In this document: one piece after another, positions 33,563 to 41,627 of the stretch
Layout of the letters: every line of letters starts with the position of its first letter
Position numbering within the stretch: position 1 is the first letter of the stretch
NCBI GenBank assembly: GCA_017454675.1
Contig: JAFTCN010000046.1
Span: forward strand, 23,354 to 87,353
Reading direction: 5' to 3'
Origin: Clostridia bacterium
GTDB taxonomy: Bacteria > Bacillota > Clostridia > Oscillospirales > CAG-272
DNA: 64,000 nt
Translations under genes and position numbers: made by a program
The notes under the pieces: generated by a model
What the model was told of the DNA's origin: nothing
The model's database searches: none
The model's input: only the letters and a program-made list of their open reading frames with translations

Positions 33563-35122
33563 ATGGATAAAACGATACTGATATCGCTTCTGAAAAAGAC
33601 GCGCGAGGCCGTATTCTCGGTGCTGCCGGTCTCGGCCGCCGCACTTGCGGTCTCGCTCGTCCCGGGCGCCGGCATCGACGTCCGTACAGCGGTGATCTTC
33701 TGCGTGTGCACGCTGCTCATGATCGTCGGCATCGCCGTCTTCAACCTCGGAGCCGACATGTCGATGATGCCGATGGGCGAGCGCGTCGGATCCGGTCTTA
33801 CGAAGACCGGAAAGATCCCGCTCCTGTTCGGAGCCTGCTTCGTGCTCGGTCTGCTCATCACGGTGGCAGAACCGGATCTGTCGGTGCTCGCGTCGCAGAC
33901 CTCGTCGGTCATAAACGGCAGGGTCCTGGTGTTCGCCGTCGGAGCCGGCGTGGCTTTCTGCCTCACCGTCGGCGCCAACGTTATAACCGGCAGACAGAAC
34001 CTCATTCGCCTGCTGCTCTTCTTCTACATGGCGGTCTTTTCCTTCTGCGCGGTGCTCGCGGAGAACGGAAGATCGACCCTTCTTCCTCTCGTGTTCGATT
34101 CGGGAGGAGTCACGACGGGACCGGTCAGCGTCCCCTTCCTTATGGCGCTGGGCGTCGGGATCGCGTCCGCCGCGGGCGGCGACAGCCGGCGCGACAACAG
34201 CTTCGGACTGATCTCGCTGTGCTCTGTCGGTCCGCTCTTCGCACTCGCCGCGCTCTTCATCTTCTCTGACGGCTCGCCGGCGTATTCCCTGCCCCCGTAC
34301 TCGGTCGCCGAAGGCCCCGGGACATTCTTCTCGGAACTCGGTTCGGTATCGCTCGATCTCCTCGTGTCGATAGGCCTCATAATCGCCTTCTTCACGGCGC
34401 TTCAGCTAACCGTTCTGAGGCTCCACAGGGCTGAACTGCTCCGCATGGGCATAGGGATAGTCTACACCTTTGCCGGCCTCGCCGTCTTCCTCACTGCCGT
34501 GAACGTCGGATATATGCCCGTGGGCTTTAAGATAGGCGGCCTGCTGGCGGGGCTTCCCCGCCCGGCTATCGCCGCGGCGGGCGTGATGCTCGGCGCCATG
34601 ACGGTGCTGGCCGAACCGGCGGTGCACGTCCTGACGAAACAGGTCGAGGACGTCACCGGAGGGCTCGTCTCGCGGCGAGCGGTAAGGATAGGTCTTGCCG
34701 CCGGCGTGGGCATCTCGATAGCCCTCTCGTTCATCCGTATCATATACGGTTTCTCGGTACTCTGGTACCTTATTCCCGGATATATCCTCTCTTTTGCCCT
34801 TTCGTTCTTCGTGCCGGGAATCTACAGCGCGATAGCCTTCGATTCGGGCGGAGTCGCGAGCGGACCTCTTACTTCGAGCTTCATACTGCCCGTCGCCATC
34901 GGTCTGTGCGCCGCGCTGCGCGGCGAGAGCGAAGTACTGCGCTGCGCCTTCGGCACCGTGGCCGTCGTCGCCATGACGCCGCTCATCACGGTGCAGACTC
35001 TCGGCTTCCGCTCTGTCGTCTCTGCCGCGGTGCGCCGGAGGATCGTCATGCGCCGCATACTCGGTTCCGACGACGAGCAGATAATCTATTTCGGGCAGCG
35101 TAAAAAAGAAAATGAAGAATAA
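33563..35122 (+). CDS. DUF1538 integral membrane protein (two-repeat)
   Basis: 519-residue polytopic membrane protein, about 12 predicted helices. It contains two copies of the DUF1538 unit, each with a near-identical loop motif: FDSGGVTTGP near residue 179 and FDSGGVASGP near 425, arranged as an internal duplication. The paired polar/glycine loop in otherwise hydrophobic chains looks like the re-entrant substrate site of a transporter or channel. Function in this family is not established. It directly overlaps (11 bp) the first of two PII-like genes, strongly suggesting an allosterically gated transporter, as AmtB is by GlnK. It may move an anion or metal; no direct evidence here. Confidence 0.85.
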   Translation: MDKTILISLLKKTREAVFSVLPVSAAALAVSLVPGAGIDVRTAVIFCVCTLLMIVGIAVFNLGADMSMMPMGERVGSGLTKTGKIPLLFGACFVLGLLITVAEPDLSVLASQTSSVINGRVLVFAVGAGVAFCLTVGANVITGRQNLIRLLLFFYMAVFSFCAVLAENGRSTLLPLVFDSGGVTTGPVSVPFLMALGVGIASAAGGDSRRDNSFGLISLCSVGPLFALAALFIFSDGSPAYSLPPYSVAEGPGTFFSELGSVSLDLLVSIGLIIAFFTALQLTVLRLHRAELLRMGIGIVYTFAGLAVFLTAVNVGYMPVGFKIGGLLAGLPRPAIAAAGVMLGAMTVLAEPAVHVLTKQVEDVTGGLVSRRAVRIGLAAGVGISIALSFIRIIYGFSVLWYLIPGYILSFALSFFVPGIYSAIAFDSGGVASGPLTSSFILPVAIGLCAALRGESEVLRCAFGTVAVVAMTPLITVQTLGFRSVVSAAVRRRIVMRRILGSDDEQIIYFGQRKKENEE

Positions 35123-35540
35123 AGAAAAAGAGACGACGGCGGAACAGAAGAACGTGCTCCGGTCGGGACGTCTCGAAGTCCTCGTGACGATCGTCGGAAG
35201 GCACAAGGCGGATTCCTATCTCGACCTCATACGCACCTACGAGTCGAACATGCAGATCTCGGTCCCCGCCTTCGGGACCGCCGGGACCGCCGGCAGCGAC
35301 ATCGCGACGATGCTGGGCATCGAAGACAACGACAGGACCGTCATATTCAGCGTGATCCGCGAGGATCAGTCGCCCGACATCCTCTCGGAGATCGGAAAGA
35401 GGTTCAGGCGGGTCCGCGAAGGCAAAGGCATCGCATTCACCCTGCCTATGTCGAGCATAATCGGAGTCGCGCTCTTCGGATTCCTCAGCAACGGAAGGCC
35501 GGGGAGCGGAGGACGCGGAACGTCCGGAACGGAGGACTGA
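35112..35540 (+). CDS. PII-like regulatory protein 1
   Basis: 142-residue cytoplasmic protein. After a charged N-terminus, the core LEVLVTIVGRHKADSYLDLIRTYE...VIFSVIREDQSPDILSEIGKRF...GIAFTLPMSSIIGVALFG shows the ferredoxin-like beta-alpha-beta duplication of the PII (GlnB/DUF190-like) superfamily. Start ATG 35112 lies inside the last codons of the DUF1538 gene, so translation is coupled. It lacks the canonical GlnB T-loop uridylylation motif, so it may bind a nucleotide without being modified. Followed 3 bp later by a second PII-like gene. Confidence 0.72.
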   Translation: MKNKEKETTAEQKNVLRSGRLEVLVTIVGRHKADSYLDLIRTYESNMQISVPAFGTAGTAGSDIATMLGIEDNDRTVIFSVIREDQSPDILSEIGKRFRRVREGKGIAFTLPMSSIIGVALFGFLSNGRPGSGGRGTSGTED

Positions 35541-35543
35541 GAT

Positions 35544-35855
35544 ATGGCTGCAATGAGCTACGAAATGATAATGTGCATAGTGAACTCCGGCTGCGCGGCG
35601 GACGTGATGGTCGCCGCGAGAGACGCGGGAGTCAGGGGAGGAACGGTCATACGCGGACACGGCACAGCCGCGAAGGAAGCCGAAGAATTCTTCCGCATCA
35701 CCGTCCAGCCCGAAAAAGAGATAGTGATAATGCTGGTGCCGTCGGAGATCAAGGACAGCGTCCTGCATGCGCTATACAGGTCCGTCGGTCTCGATACGCG
35801 GGGACAGGGGATCGCCTTCTCGATCCCGGTGAACGACGCGGTGGGACTCTCCTAG
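35544..35855 (+). CDS. PII-like regulatory protein 2
   Basis: 103-residue PII-superfamily protein. The core MSYEMIMCIVNSGCAADVMVAARDAGVRGGTVIRGHGT matches the PII beta1-alpha1-beta2 pattern, and GTVIRGHGT resembles the nucleotide-binding turn; EKEIVIMLVPSEIKDSVLHALYRSVGLDTRGQGIAFSIPV forms the second half. It differs from PII-like protein 1 in the loop region, so the two may form heterotrimers or sense different ligands. It closes the three-gene DUF1538 unit. Confidence 0.8.
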   Translation: MAAMSYEMIMCIVNSGCAADVMVAARDAGVRGGTVIRGHGTAAKEAEEFFRITVQPEKEIVIMLVPSEIKDSVLHALYRSVGLDTRGQGIAFSIPVNDAVGLS

Positions 35856-36034
35856 CGCCCCTCCCCGCCGCCCGCGCCGCTTGAGCGGCAGTCCGCACTC
35901 ACACAAGACGGACAGTGAACTTCAGAAAGCAAACAATGCCATACGGGACGCCCCTCCCGGAAGGCGGAAATACCGATAAACACACCGCTGACGGCGCTCT
36001 TGCGCCGGCGCTGAGAAAAGAAAGGAACAACACC

Positions 36035-36283
36035 ATGACGGCAGCCGAAATCAAAGCAAAAGTCGAAGAACTCGTTAAAAAGATAACCGGGAGCAAGAAC
36101 CTCCTCGCCGGATTCAGGTCCGATCCCCTCGGGACCGTTAAGAAACTGCTCGGAAAGGGCGTCCCCGCCGACGCCACCGAAAAGATCACCGAGGCCGTGA
36201 AAGCCAGGATCGGATTCGAAGACGTCAAGGACGACGCCGAGGGAGTCATCTCGAAGATCACCGGCCTCTTCGGAAAAAAGTGA
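36035..36283 (+). CDS. Small NHLP-leader-like conserved hypothetical protein
   Basis: 82-residue, Lys-rich, mostly helical protein. ATG 36035 follows AAAGGAACAACACC; longer in-frame starts upstream have no comparable site. The sequence DPLGTVKKLLGKGVPADATEKITEAVKARI resembles the N-terminal leader (nitrile hydratase-alpha-like) of NHLP-type peptides (a 'dPxxxLkxxLGxxxP' pattern), but there is no core peptide, maturation enzyme or export gene here. Such standalone proteins are frequent in Clostridia; their role is unknown. It stops 3 bp before the next isomerase gene, so it is probably co-transcribed. Confidence 0.6.
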   Translation: MTAAEIKAKVEELVKKITGSKNLLAGFRSDPLGTVKKLLGKGVPADATEKITEAVKARIGFEDVKDDAEGVISKITGLFGKK

Positions 36284-36286
36284 CCA

Positions 36287-37135
36287 ATGCCTGCCTTCAG
36301 ACTCTGCGGCTTCGCGGATGAAGCCGACAGCCTGCTCGACGGAAAGATAAGCGCCCTCCGCGGAAACGGGATGGACCTTATCGAGCTCCGGGGCATCGAC
36401 GGCAAAAACGTCGCCGCTCTCACTCAGAAAGAGGCAAAAGAGACCGCGCAACGGCTGCGCGACGCCGGCATCGGCGTGTGGTCGGTAGGTTCGCCGATAG
36501 GCAAGGTCGACATCTCTTCGCCGGCCGACGACGAGACCGACCGCTTCATGCGGATACTCGACACCGCCGTCATCTGCGGCGCCGGGAACATCCGGCTCTT
36601 CTCTTTCTACGGGACCGGCGGCGACAGCCGTTACCTCGACGAAGTGGTACGCCGCCTCCGCACGATGCTGGAGCGCTCCGCCGGAAGCGGAGTCACCCTC
36701 TGCCACGAAAACGAAAAAGGCATATACGGCGATACCGCTGACAGATGCGCCGCGATACACGAAGCCCTGCCCGGACTGCGCGGGGTATTCGACCCCGCGA
36801 ACTACGTCCAGTGCGGCGAGGACATCCTCAGCGCCTGGAAAAAGCTCTCGGGATACGTCAAATACGCCCATATCAAGGACGCTCTGTCAGACGGCAGGGT
36901 CGTTCCTCCCGGAGACGGCGTCGGGCACCTGCCCGAGCTGCTCCCACTCTTTGCCGGAGCCGGAGTCGGCGTACTCACCCTTGAGCCGCATCTGCGCGTC
37001 TTCAAGGGACTGTCGTCGCTCGAGGGCGGGAAGCGGCCGCCAGTCGGCAGCGACGCCGTACCGCAGTTCGCGAGCGGCAGAGAAGCCTTCGACTTCGCGG
37101 CGACAAAGCTCCGCGGGCTCATATCCGCAATCTGA
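36287..37135 (+). CDS. Sugar phosphate isomerase/epimerase-like TIM barrel
   Basis: 282-residue AP_endonuc_2-like barrel. It begins PAFRLCGFADEADSLLDGKI and carries metal-site elements TLCHENEKG (Glu), GVFDPANY (Asp), YAHIKDAL (His) and LTLEPHL (Glu), all present, so it should be active. The subgroup with GFADEA at the N-terminus is commonly found near Gfo/Idh/MocA dehydrogenases. Together with 37317-38096 and the dehydrogenase at 38138 it forms a likely sugar- or keto-sugar-converting unit. Confidence 0.85.
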   Translation: MPAFRLCGFADEADSLLDGKISALRGNGMDLIELRGIDGKNVAALTQKEAKETAQRLRDAGIGVWSVGSPIGKVDISSPADDETDRFMRILDTAVICGAGNIRLFSFYGTGGDSRYLDEVVRRLRTMLERSAGSGVTLCHENEKGIYGDTADRCAAIHEALPGLRGVFDPANYVQCGEDILSAWKKLSGYVKYAHIKDALSDGRVVPPGDGVGHLPELLPLFAGAGVGVLTLEPHLRVFKGLSSLEGGKRPPVGSDAVPQFASGREAFDFAATKLRGLISAI

Positions 37136-37316
37136 GCCGGCGTCCGGACCTCCCAGTCAGGTCCGCGGGCGGAAACCGGAAGCTTCGGCGCGGCTTCTCC
37201 TCCGCGCCGGTACCCTCCCGTACACTCCACTTTCCTCCCGTCAAATCCGCTTTCCGGGGAAGACGCCGGAAGGGCGGAAAGACAAACAAAATAATTAAAA
37301 GAAGCAGGGTCCTAGA

Positions 37317-38096
37317 ATGATCATCGGAGCACAGTTATATACGGTCAGAAACTTCTGCCAGACCCCTGAGGGCCTCCGGTCGAGCCTGCGGCGCTGCGCC
37401 GAAATGGGATACCGCGCGGTGCAGCTGTCGGGCGTATGCGAGTACGATCCGGCGGAGATGTCGGACATGCTCGCCGAATTCGGCCTCGAGGCGCCGCTCA
37501 CGCACACCCCGTTTTCACGCATCACAGGACAGACCGATGCCGTGATATCCGAACACAGGGTCTTCGGAGCGAGATACATAGGTCTCGGCTCGATGCCGGA
37601 TCTCAAAAAGAGCGGCTGCGACGTCGGGCTTCTCGACCGCAACCTCGCGCTGCTCGCGCCCGCGGTCGAAAAGATCCGCGAGGCAGGAATGGTATTCATG
37701 TACCACAACCACAATATGGAGTTCGCGAGGACGGAGAGCGGCGAGCTGCTGCTCGAACATATCGCGAAAGCACTTCCCGCCGACTGCACCGGCATCACGC
37801 TCGACTGTTACTGGGTGACCGCCGGAGGCGGAGACCCGGCGTACTGGCTGCGCCGGCTGTCGGGAAGAGTCGACTGTATACATCTCAAGGACATGGTCTA
37901 CAGCGGCGAGGACAGCGCCGTCAGGATGGCTCCCGTCGGACGCGGGAACCTCAACCACAGGGCGATCGTCGATGCCGCGAAGGACGCCGGTGTTCGATAC
38001 GCGTTCGTCGAACAGGATCACTGCTACGGCGAGGATCCCTTCGACTGCCTGAAGGAGAGCCTGGACAGTCTCCGCGCTCTGGGCTGCGCCGACTGA
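37317..38096 (+). CDS. Sugar phosphate isomerase/epimerase-like TIM barrel
   Basis: 259-residue AP_endonuc_2-like barrel starting MIIGAQLYTVRNFCQTPEGL. Metal-site elements are YHNHNMEF, LDCYWVTAG (Asp), IHLKDM and FVEQDHC (Glu/His). The YHNHNMEF...LDCYWV pattern is shared with inositol and keto-sugar isomerases from memory. About 180 bp of non-coding DNA precedes it, containing a GGCGCGG hairpin without a T-run. It is followed 41 bp later by the Gfo/Idh/MocA gene. Confidence 0.87.
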   Translation: MIIGAQLYTVRNFCQTPEGLRSSLRRCAEMGYRAVQLSGVCEYDPAEMSDMLAEFGLEAPLTHTPFSRITGQTDAVISEHRVFGARYIGLGSMPDLKKSGCDVGLLDRNLALLAPAVEKIREAGMVFMYHNHNMEFARTESGELLLEHIAKALPADCTGITLDCYWVTAGGGDPAYWLRRLSGRVDCIHLKDMVYSGEDSAVRMAPVGRGNLNHRAIVDAAKDAGVRYAFVEQDHCYGEDPFDCLKESLDSLRALGCAD

Positions 38097-38137
38097 CCCC
38101 TCTCCGGCAGAAAGTCATACGAAAAGAGGAAACAGCT

Positions 38138-39331
38138 ATGGAAAAAGTTCGCGTCGGGATAATCGGTGTGGGCAACATGGGCTCTACCCACTTCAAGTCT
38201 GTCATCGGAGGCAAGGTCCCCGGCCTCGAGGTCACAGCGATCGCAGACCGCAGGCCGTCGAGGCTCGAATGGGCGGCGTCGTATTTTGCCGAGGCAAAAG
38301 AAAACGGCAAGACGTCGAACGGTGGATACAAAGCCTTCTCCGAGGGCAGCGATCTCATCGCGTCCGGTTCATGCGACGCGGTACTGATCTGCATACCTCA
38401 TTATTTCCACCCGCCGATGGCAGTCGAAGCCTTCCGCCACGGCCTGCACGTGATGTGCGAGAAGCCAGCCGGAGTCTACACTCTCCAGGTCCGCGAAATG
38501 ATGGCGGAGGCCGACAGGCACCCCGAACTCGTCTTCGGGATGATGTTCAACCAGCGCACGAACCACGTATACCGCAAGATGCGCGAGATCATCCGCTCGG
38601 GCGAACTCGGAAACATCCGCCGGACCAGCTGGATCATCACGACCTGGTACAGATCGCAGTTTTACTACGATTCGGGCGACTGGCGCGCGACCTGGAGCGG
38701 CGAGGGCGGCGGAGTGCTGCTCAACCAGTGCCCGCACCAGCTCGACCTCTGGCAGTGGATCTGCGGAATGCCCGTCCTCATCGACGCCCATATGAAATAC
38801 GGCAAATGGCACGACATCGAAGTCGAGGACGACGTCACCGCTTACTGCGAATACGCGAACGGCGCGACGGGCACCTTCATCACCTCTACCGGAGACGCCC
38901 CCGGAACCAACCGTTTCGAAGTCGTCTGCGACGGCGGAACGCTCGTCTGCGACTCCAAGACCCTTACTCTGGCCAAACTCGACGTTCCGCTCGATAAATT
39001 CGACGGAAGGGCTGCCGGCTCGGCCTTCGCGCATCCGAACAGCACTCTGTCGGAGGTCGAGACCGACGGCGAGAACCCGCAGCACAACGGCGTGCTCCGG
39101 GCCTTTGCCGACGCGATACTTCACGGCGGAAAGCTCGTCGCCGACGGCCGCGAGGGAATATTCGGCCTGACCGTATCGAACGCCATGCATCTTTCGGCAT
39201 GGCTCGGACACGAAGTGGAGATCCCGTTCGACGAGACGCTCTTCCGCGACGAACTGATGAAGCGCGCGGCGTCCTCGAGACGCAAGGGGACCGTCACCGA
39301 GGTCACCTCCAACACAGAAGGAACCTACTGA
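38138..39331 (+). CDS. Gfo/Idh/MocA family oxidoreductase
   Basis: 397-residue NAD(P)-dependent dehydrogenase. Rossmann motif VGIIGVGNMGSTHF near residues 5-18, ADRRPSR, ICIPHYFHPPMAVEAF, and the signature MCEKPAGVYTLQ (with the EKP lysine). The catalytic region contains GGGVLLNQCPHQLDLWQW, where the conserved His sits near residue 205. ATG 38138 follows AGAGGAAACAGCT. Gfo/Idh enzymes often oxidise a sugar C3 hydroxyl, and the two adjacent isomerase-like barrels are the partner family in 3-keto-sugar pathways. Substrate not determinable. Confidence 0.93.
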   Translation: MEKVRVGIIGVGNMGSTHFKSVIGGKVPGLEVTAIADRRPSRLEWAASYFAEAKENGKTSNGGYKAFSEGSDLIASGSCDAVLICIPHYFHPPMAVEAFRHGLHVMCEKPAGVYTLQVREMMAEADRHPELVFGMMFNQRTNHVYRKMREIIRSGELGNIRRTSWIITTWYRSQFYYDSGDWRATWSGEGGGVLLNQCPHQLDLWQWICGMPVLIDAHMKYGKWHDIEVEDDVTAYCEYANGATGTFITSTGDAPGTNRFEVVCDGGTLVCDSKTLTLAKLDVPLDKFDGRAAGSAFAHPNSTLSEVETDGENPQHNGVLRAFADAILHGGKLVADGREGIFGLTVSNAMHLSAWLGHEVEIPFDETLFRDELMKRAASSRRKGTVTEVTSNTEGTY

Positions 39332-39413
39332 ACAACAGGGTGATCCCGGCCGCCCGCGGCGCCGGCCGATACTCACCGACCCACCGGCATTTTGTCAAAG
39401 GTAATCGAATGAA

Positions 39414-41549
39414 ATGGCAGAACACACCCCGAAAAGAGGCGCAGGCGACGGCGAAAAGTTCCCCGAGATCGATGAATTCATAAGGCACGACGAGATCTCA
39501 CGGTACGAAGAACTCGGCAGCGCTGCCGAATTCGGCGATTCGGGCAGCGAGTTTCACAACTACTCCGAATTCTCCGAAACATCGGCCGATCCGGATTCCG
39601 GCAGGGACAGTACGCTTTCGCGTCTGCTCAGCCTCGCACGCGAAAAGCAGCGACGTCGCAACAGAATAGTGTCGCTCTTCGCGGCGGCGGCAGGGATCGC
39701 GGTCACGACCGTCGCGGTGATCTTAACGTCGGTGCTGGTCGACATAAAGGACTTCAGCGACGACGGCGGCAGGTTTTCGGTATCATTCAGCATCAGCGCG
39801 CCCGAAGACATCGGTTTTTACGCGGTGCTGAACGAAGAGGACGGAGACTATTCCGAATCCCGCGTGATCGACAGATCCGCGCCTTCGGTGAGCTTCCCTT
39901 CCCCTTCCCTCCGGAAGAACACGGTCTACGACCTGACCGTCTTCCGCGACGACAGCGGCGAGCCGGTCCTCGTGAAGAATTTTCTGATCCTTGAGGACAC
40001 CGCGCCTCCGGGCCCCGCCCCGGAAACACAGCCCGCGGGACAGGACACGACGGGCGATCCGGGCGGCAGTTCGACGGTGACCCCGGGGACCGGGGAACCT
40101 CCCGATGTCACCGGCGTTCCCGCCGACAGCACGGAAAATCCGGAAGACACCACGGCCGTTCCCGACGATACAACCGAAACTCCGGAAGACACCACGGCCG
40201 TTCCCGACGATACAACAGAAACTCCGGAAGACACCACGGCCGTTCCAGACGATACAACCGAAACTCCGGAGGATTCCACGGCCGTTCCCGACGATACCAC
40301 GGAGCCACCTCCCGAGACGACCGCGGCTCCCGTCCCCGCGACGGTGACCGAATCTTCGGATCCGAGGCTGCTCTATAATATCATCGGCGTCTTCCTTTCG
40401 GCGGACAACCCCGGAGGGCACATCCTTGATATCTCGGTATCGCCCGCCGCGACCGTCTCGCCGGTCACACTTGGGAACGGAGACACATCGGTCACGCTGA
40501 CCGGCCTCACCGAGAGCACGTCATATACCGTCACGGTGACGGACTCCGATACCGGTACCGTCGTCTTTACAAAGACGTATACGACTCCCGCCGGCCCCTC
40601 GGCCACCGGATCGGTAACTCTCTCTTCGGCGGACTGCTTCAGCATTCGCCAGACGCTCTCGCTGTCGAATCCTGCCGGCCATTCGCTGATACTCGACGTT
40701 GACGGCCGGAAGACGACCGGATCGACTCTCGCCGAACTGCTCCCGCCGGGATCCTCGGATAACACGCTTGCAATGGAGGGTCTGCAGCCGGCGACCTCAC
40801 ACACCGTGAAGCTCACCGACAGCGTCACCGGAGCGACCGTCTTCAGCAATACGGCAAAGACTTCCGACCCCGTCACATTCGAATTCAACGACCGATTCGA
40901 GCTAATCTGGACGCTCGACGACAGCTGGTTCGCGAAATACCCCGCATGCTCTGTCGGCATACCCGGTATCTGGAACGATACGTCGGAATACGACTGTCAG
41001 ATCGCGGTGGAATACGACGCCTCACAGTCCATGTATTTCGCAAAGACCTTCACATATCCGCCGGAGTCCCCGATATACGGAGGTCAGAGGAACATACGCA
41101 TTTTCAAGGCGGAGAAGAACGAGAACGGATACCCGGAGGCCGATCTGAACAGCATCCTTTGCGAATTCGAGGCAAACGTCCCGGGATTCGAACGGTTCAC
41201 GCTGTCGGCAGAACACATACTGACGAGCCCCGGCGCCCCCGCCGCGAATGCCGTCAGGGTGACCGTCACCTCGGGGAGCCTGCCCGAGCTCAACGGGACC
41301 GACGTGCTGAAATTCGTATTCATAAACGAAAACGGCAACTACGCCACGGTGGCCGAATTCGAAGTCGGCGCGGGCGGAGGCAACGGTGTCACACTGTCCG
41401 GCAGCACGCTGACATTCGATCCCGCGGATCTTTCACTGGCGGCCGCGACATATTTCGAACTGTGGATAGAAGCCGAACGCCCATCCCCTTACGATCCCGC
41501 CTACACCGATAATATTTCGATGCAGTTCGGCGAATACAGGATCGGCTGA
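39414..41549 (+). CDS. Membrane-anchored protein with tandem repeats and Ig/fibronectin-like modules
   Basis: 711 residues. A cytoplasmic acidic N-terminus (1-82) is followed by one membrane helix (about 83-107, IVSLFAAAAGIAVTTVAVIL), a beta-rich module, then an acidic Thr/Pro-rich stalk with a 14-residue repeat (PEDTTAVPDDTTET) at about 243-300, and three further beta-sandwich-like modules (about 310-710; for example SVTLTGLTESTSYTVTVTD, SNPAGHSLILDVDG). The order is type II: inside N-terminus, extracellular C-terminus. No enzyme motif was seen. It probably reaches out from the cell envelope. It is followed 78 bp later by the MscS gene. Confidence 0.65.
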   Translation: MAEHTPKRGAGDGEKFPEIDEFIRHDEISRYEELGSAAEFGDSGSEFHNYSEFSETSADPDSGRDSTLSRLLSLAREKQRRRNRIVSLFAAAAGIAVTTVAVILTSVLVDIKDFSDDGGRFSVSFSISAPEDIGFYAVLNEEDGDYSESRVIDRSAPSVSFPSPSLRKNTVYDLTVFRDDSGEPVLVKNFLILEDTAPPGPAPETQPAGQDTTGDPGGSSTVTPGTGEPPDVTGVPADSTENPEDTTAVPDDTTETPEDTTAVPDDTTETPEDTTAVPDDTTETPEDSTAVPDDTTEPPPETTAAPVPATVTESSDPRLLYNIIGVFLSADNPGGHILDISVSPAATVSPVTLGNGDTSVTLTGLTESTSYTVTVTDSDTGTVVFTKTYTTPAGPSATGSVTLSSADCFSIRQTLSLSNPAGHSLILDVDGRKTTGSTLAELLPPGSSDNTLAMEGLQPATSHTVKLTDSVTGATVFSNTAKTSDPVTFEFNDRFELIWTLDDSWFAKYPACSVGIPGIWNDTSEYDCQIAVEYDASQSMYFAKTFTYPPESPIYGGQRNIRIFKAEKNENGYPEADLNSILCEFEANVPGFERFTLSAEHILTSPGAPAANAVRVTVTSGSLPELNGTDVLKFVFINENGNYATVAEFEVGAGGGNGVTLSGSTLTFDPADLSLAAATYFELWIEAERPSPYDPAYTDNISMQFGEYRIG
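40140..40301 (+). repeat. 42-bp tandem repeat (minisatellite) in the stalk of the surface protein
   Basis: Three near-identical 42-bp units at 40140-40181, 40182-40223 and 40224-40265, with a fourth, partial and diverged, to about 40301. Each encodes 14 residues, so gain or loss of a unit keeps the frame and would change stalk length. Confidence 0.85.
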
Positions 41550-41627
41550 CGCGGTATATGATCGCATGTTACGGCACCTGATCAGAATCTCAAAGAAAGA
41601 ATTCGATCCCCCGGAAGGTGAAAAGAT

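Noticed and set aside
40140..40301. CRISPR array
   Set aside because: The 42-bp units are head to tail with no unique spacers and lie in frame inside a coding gene.
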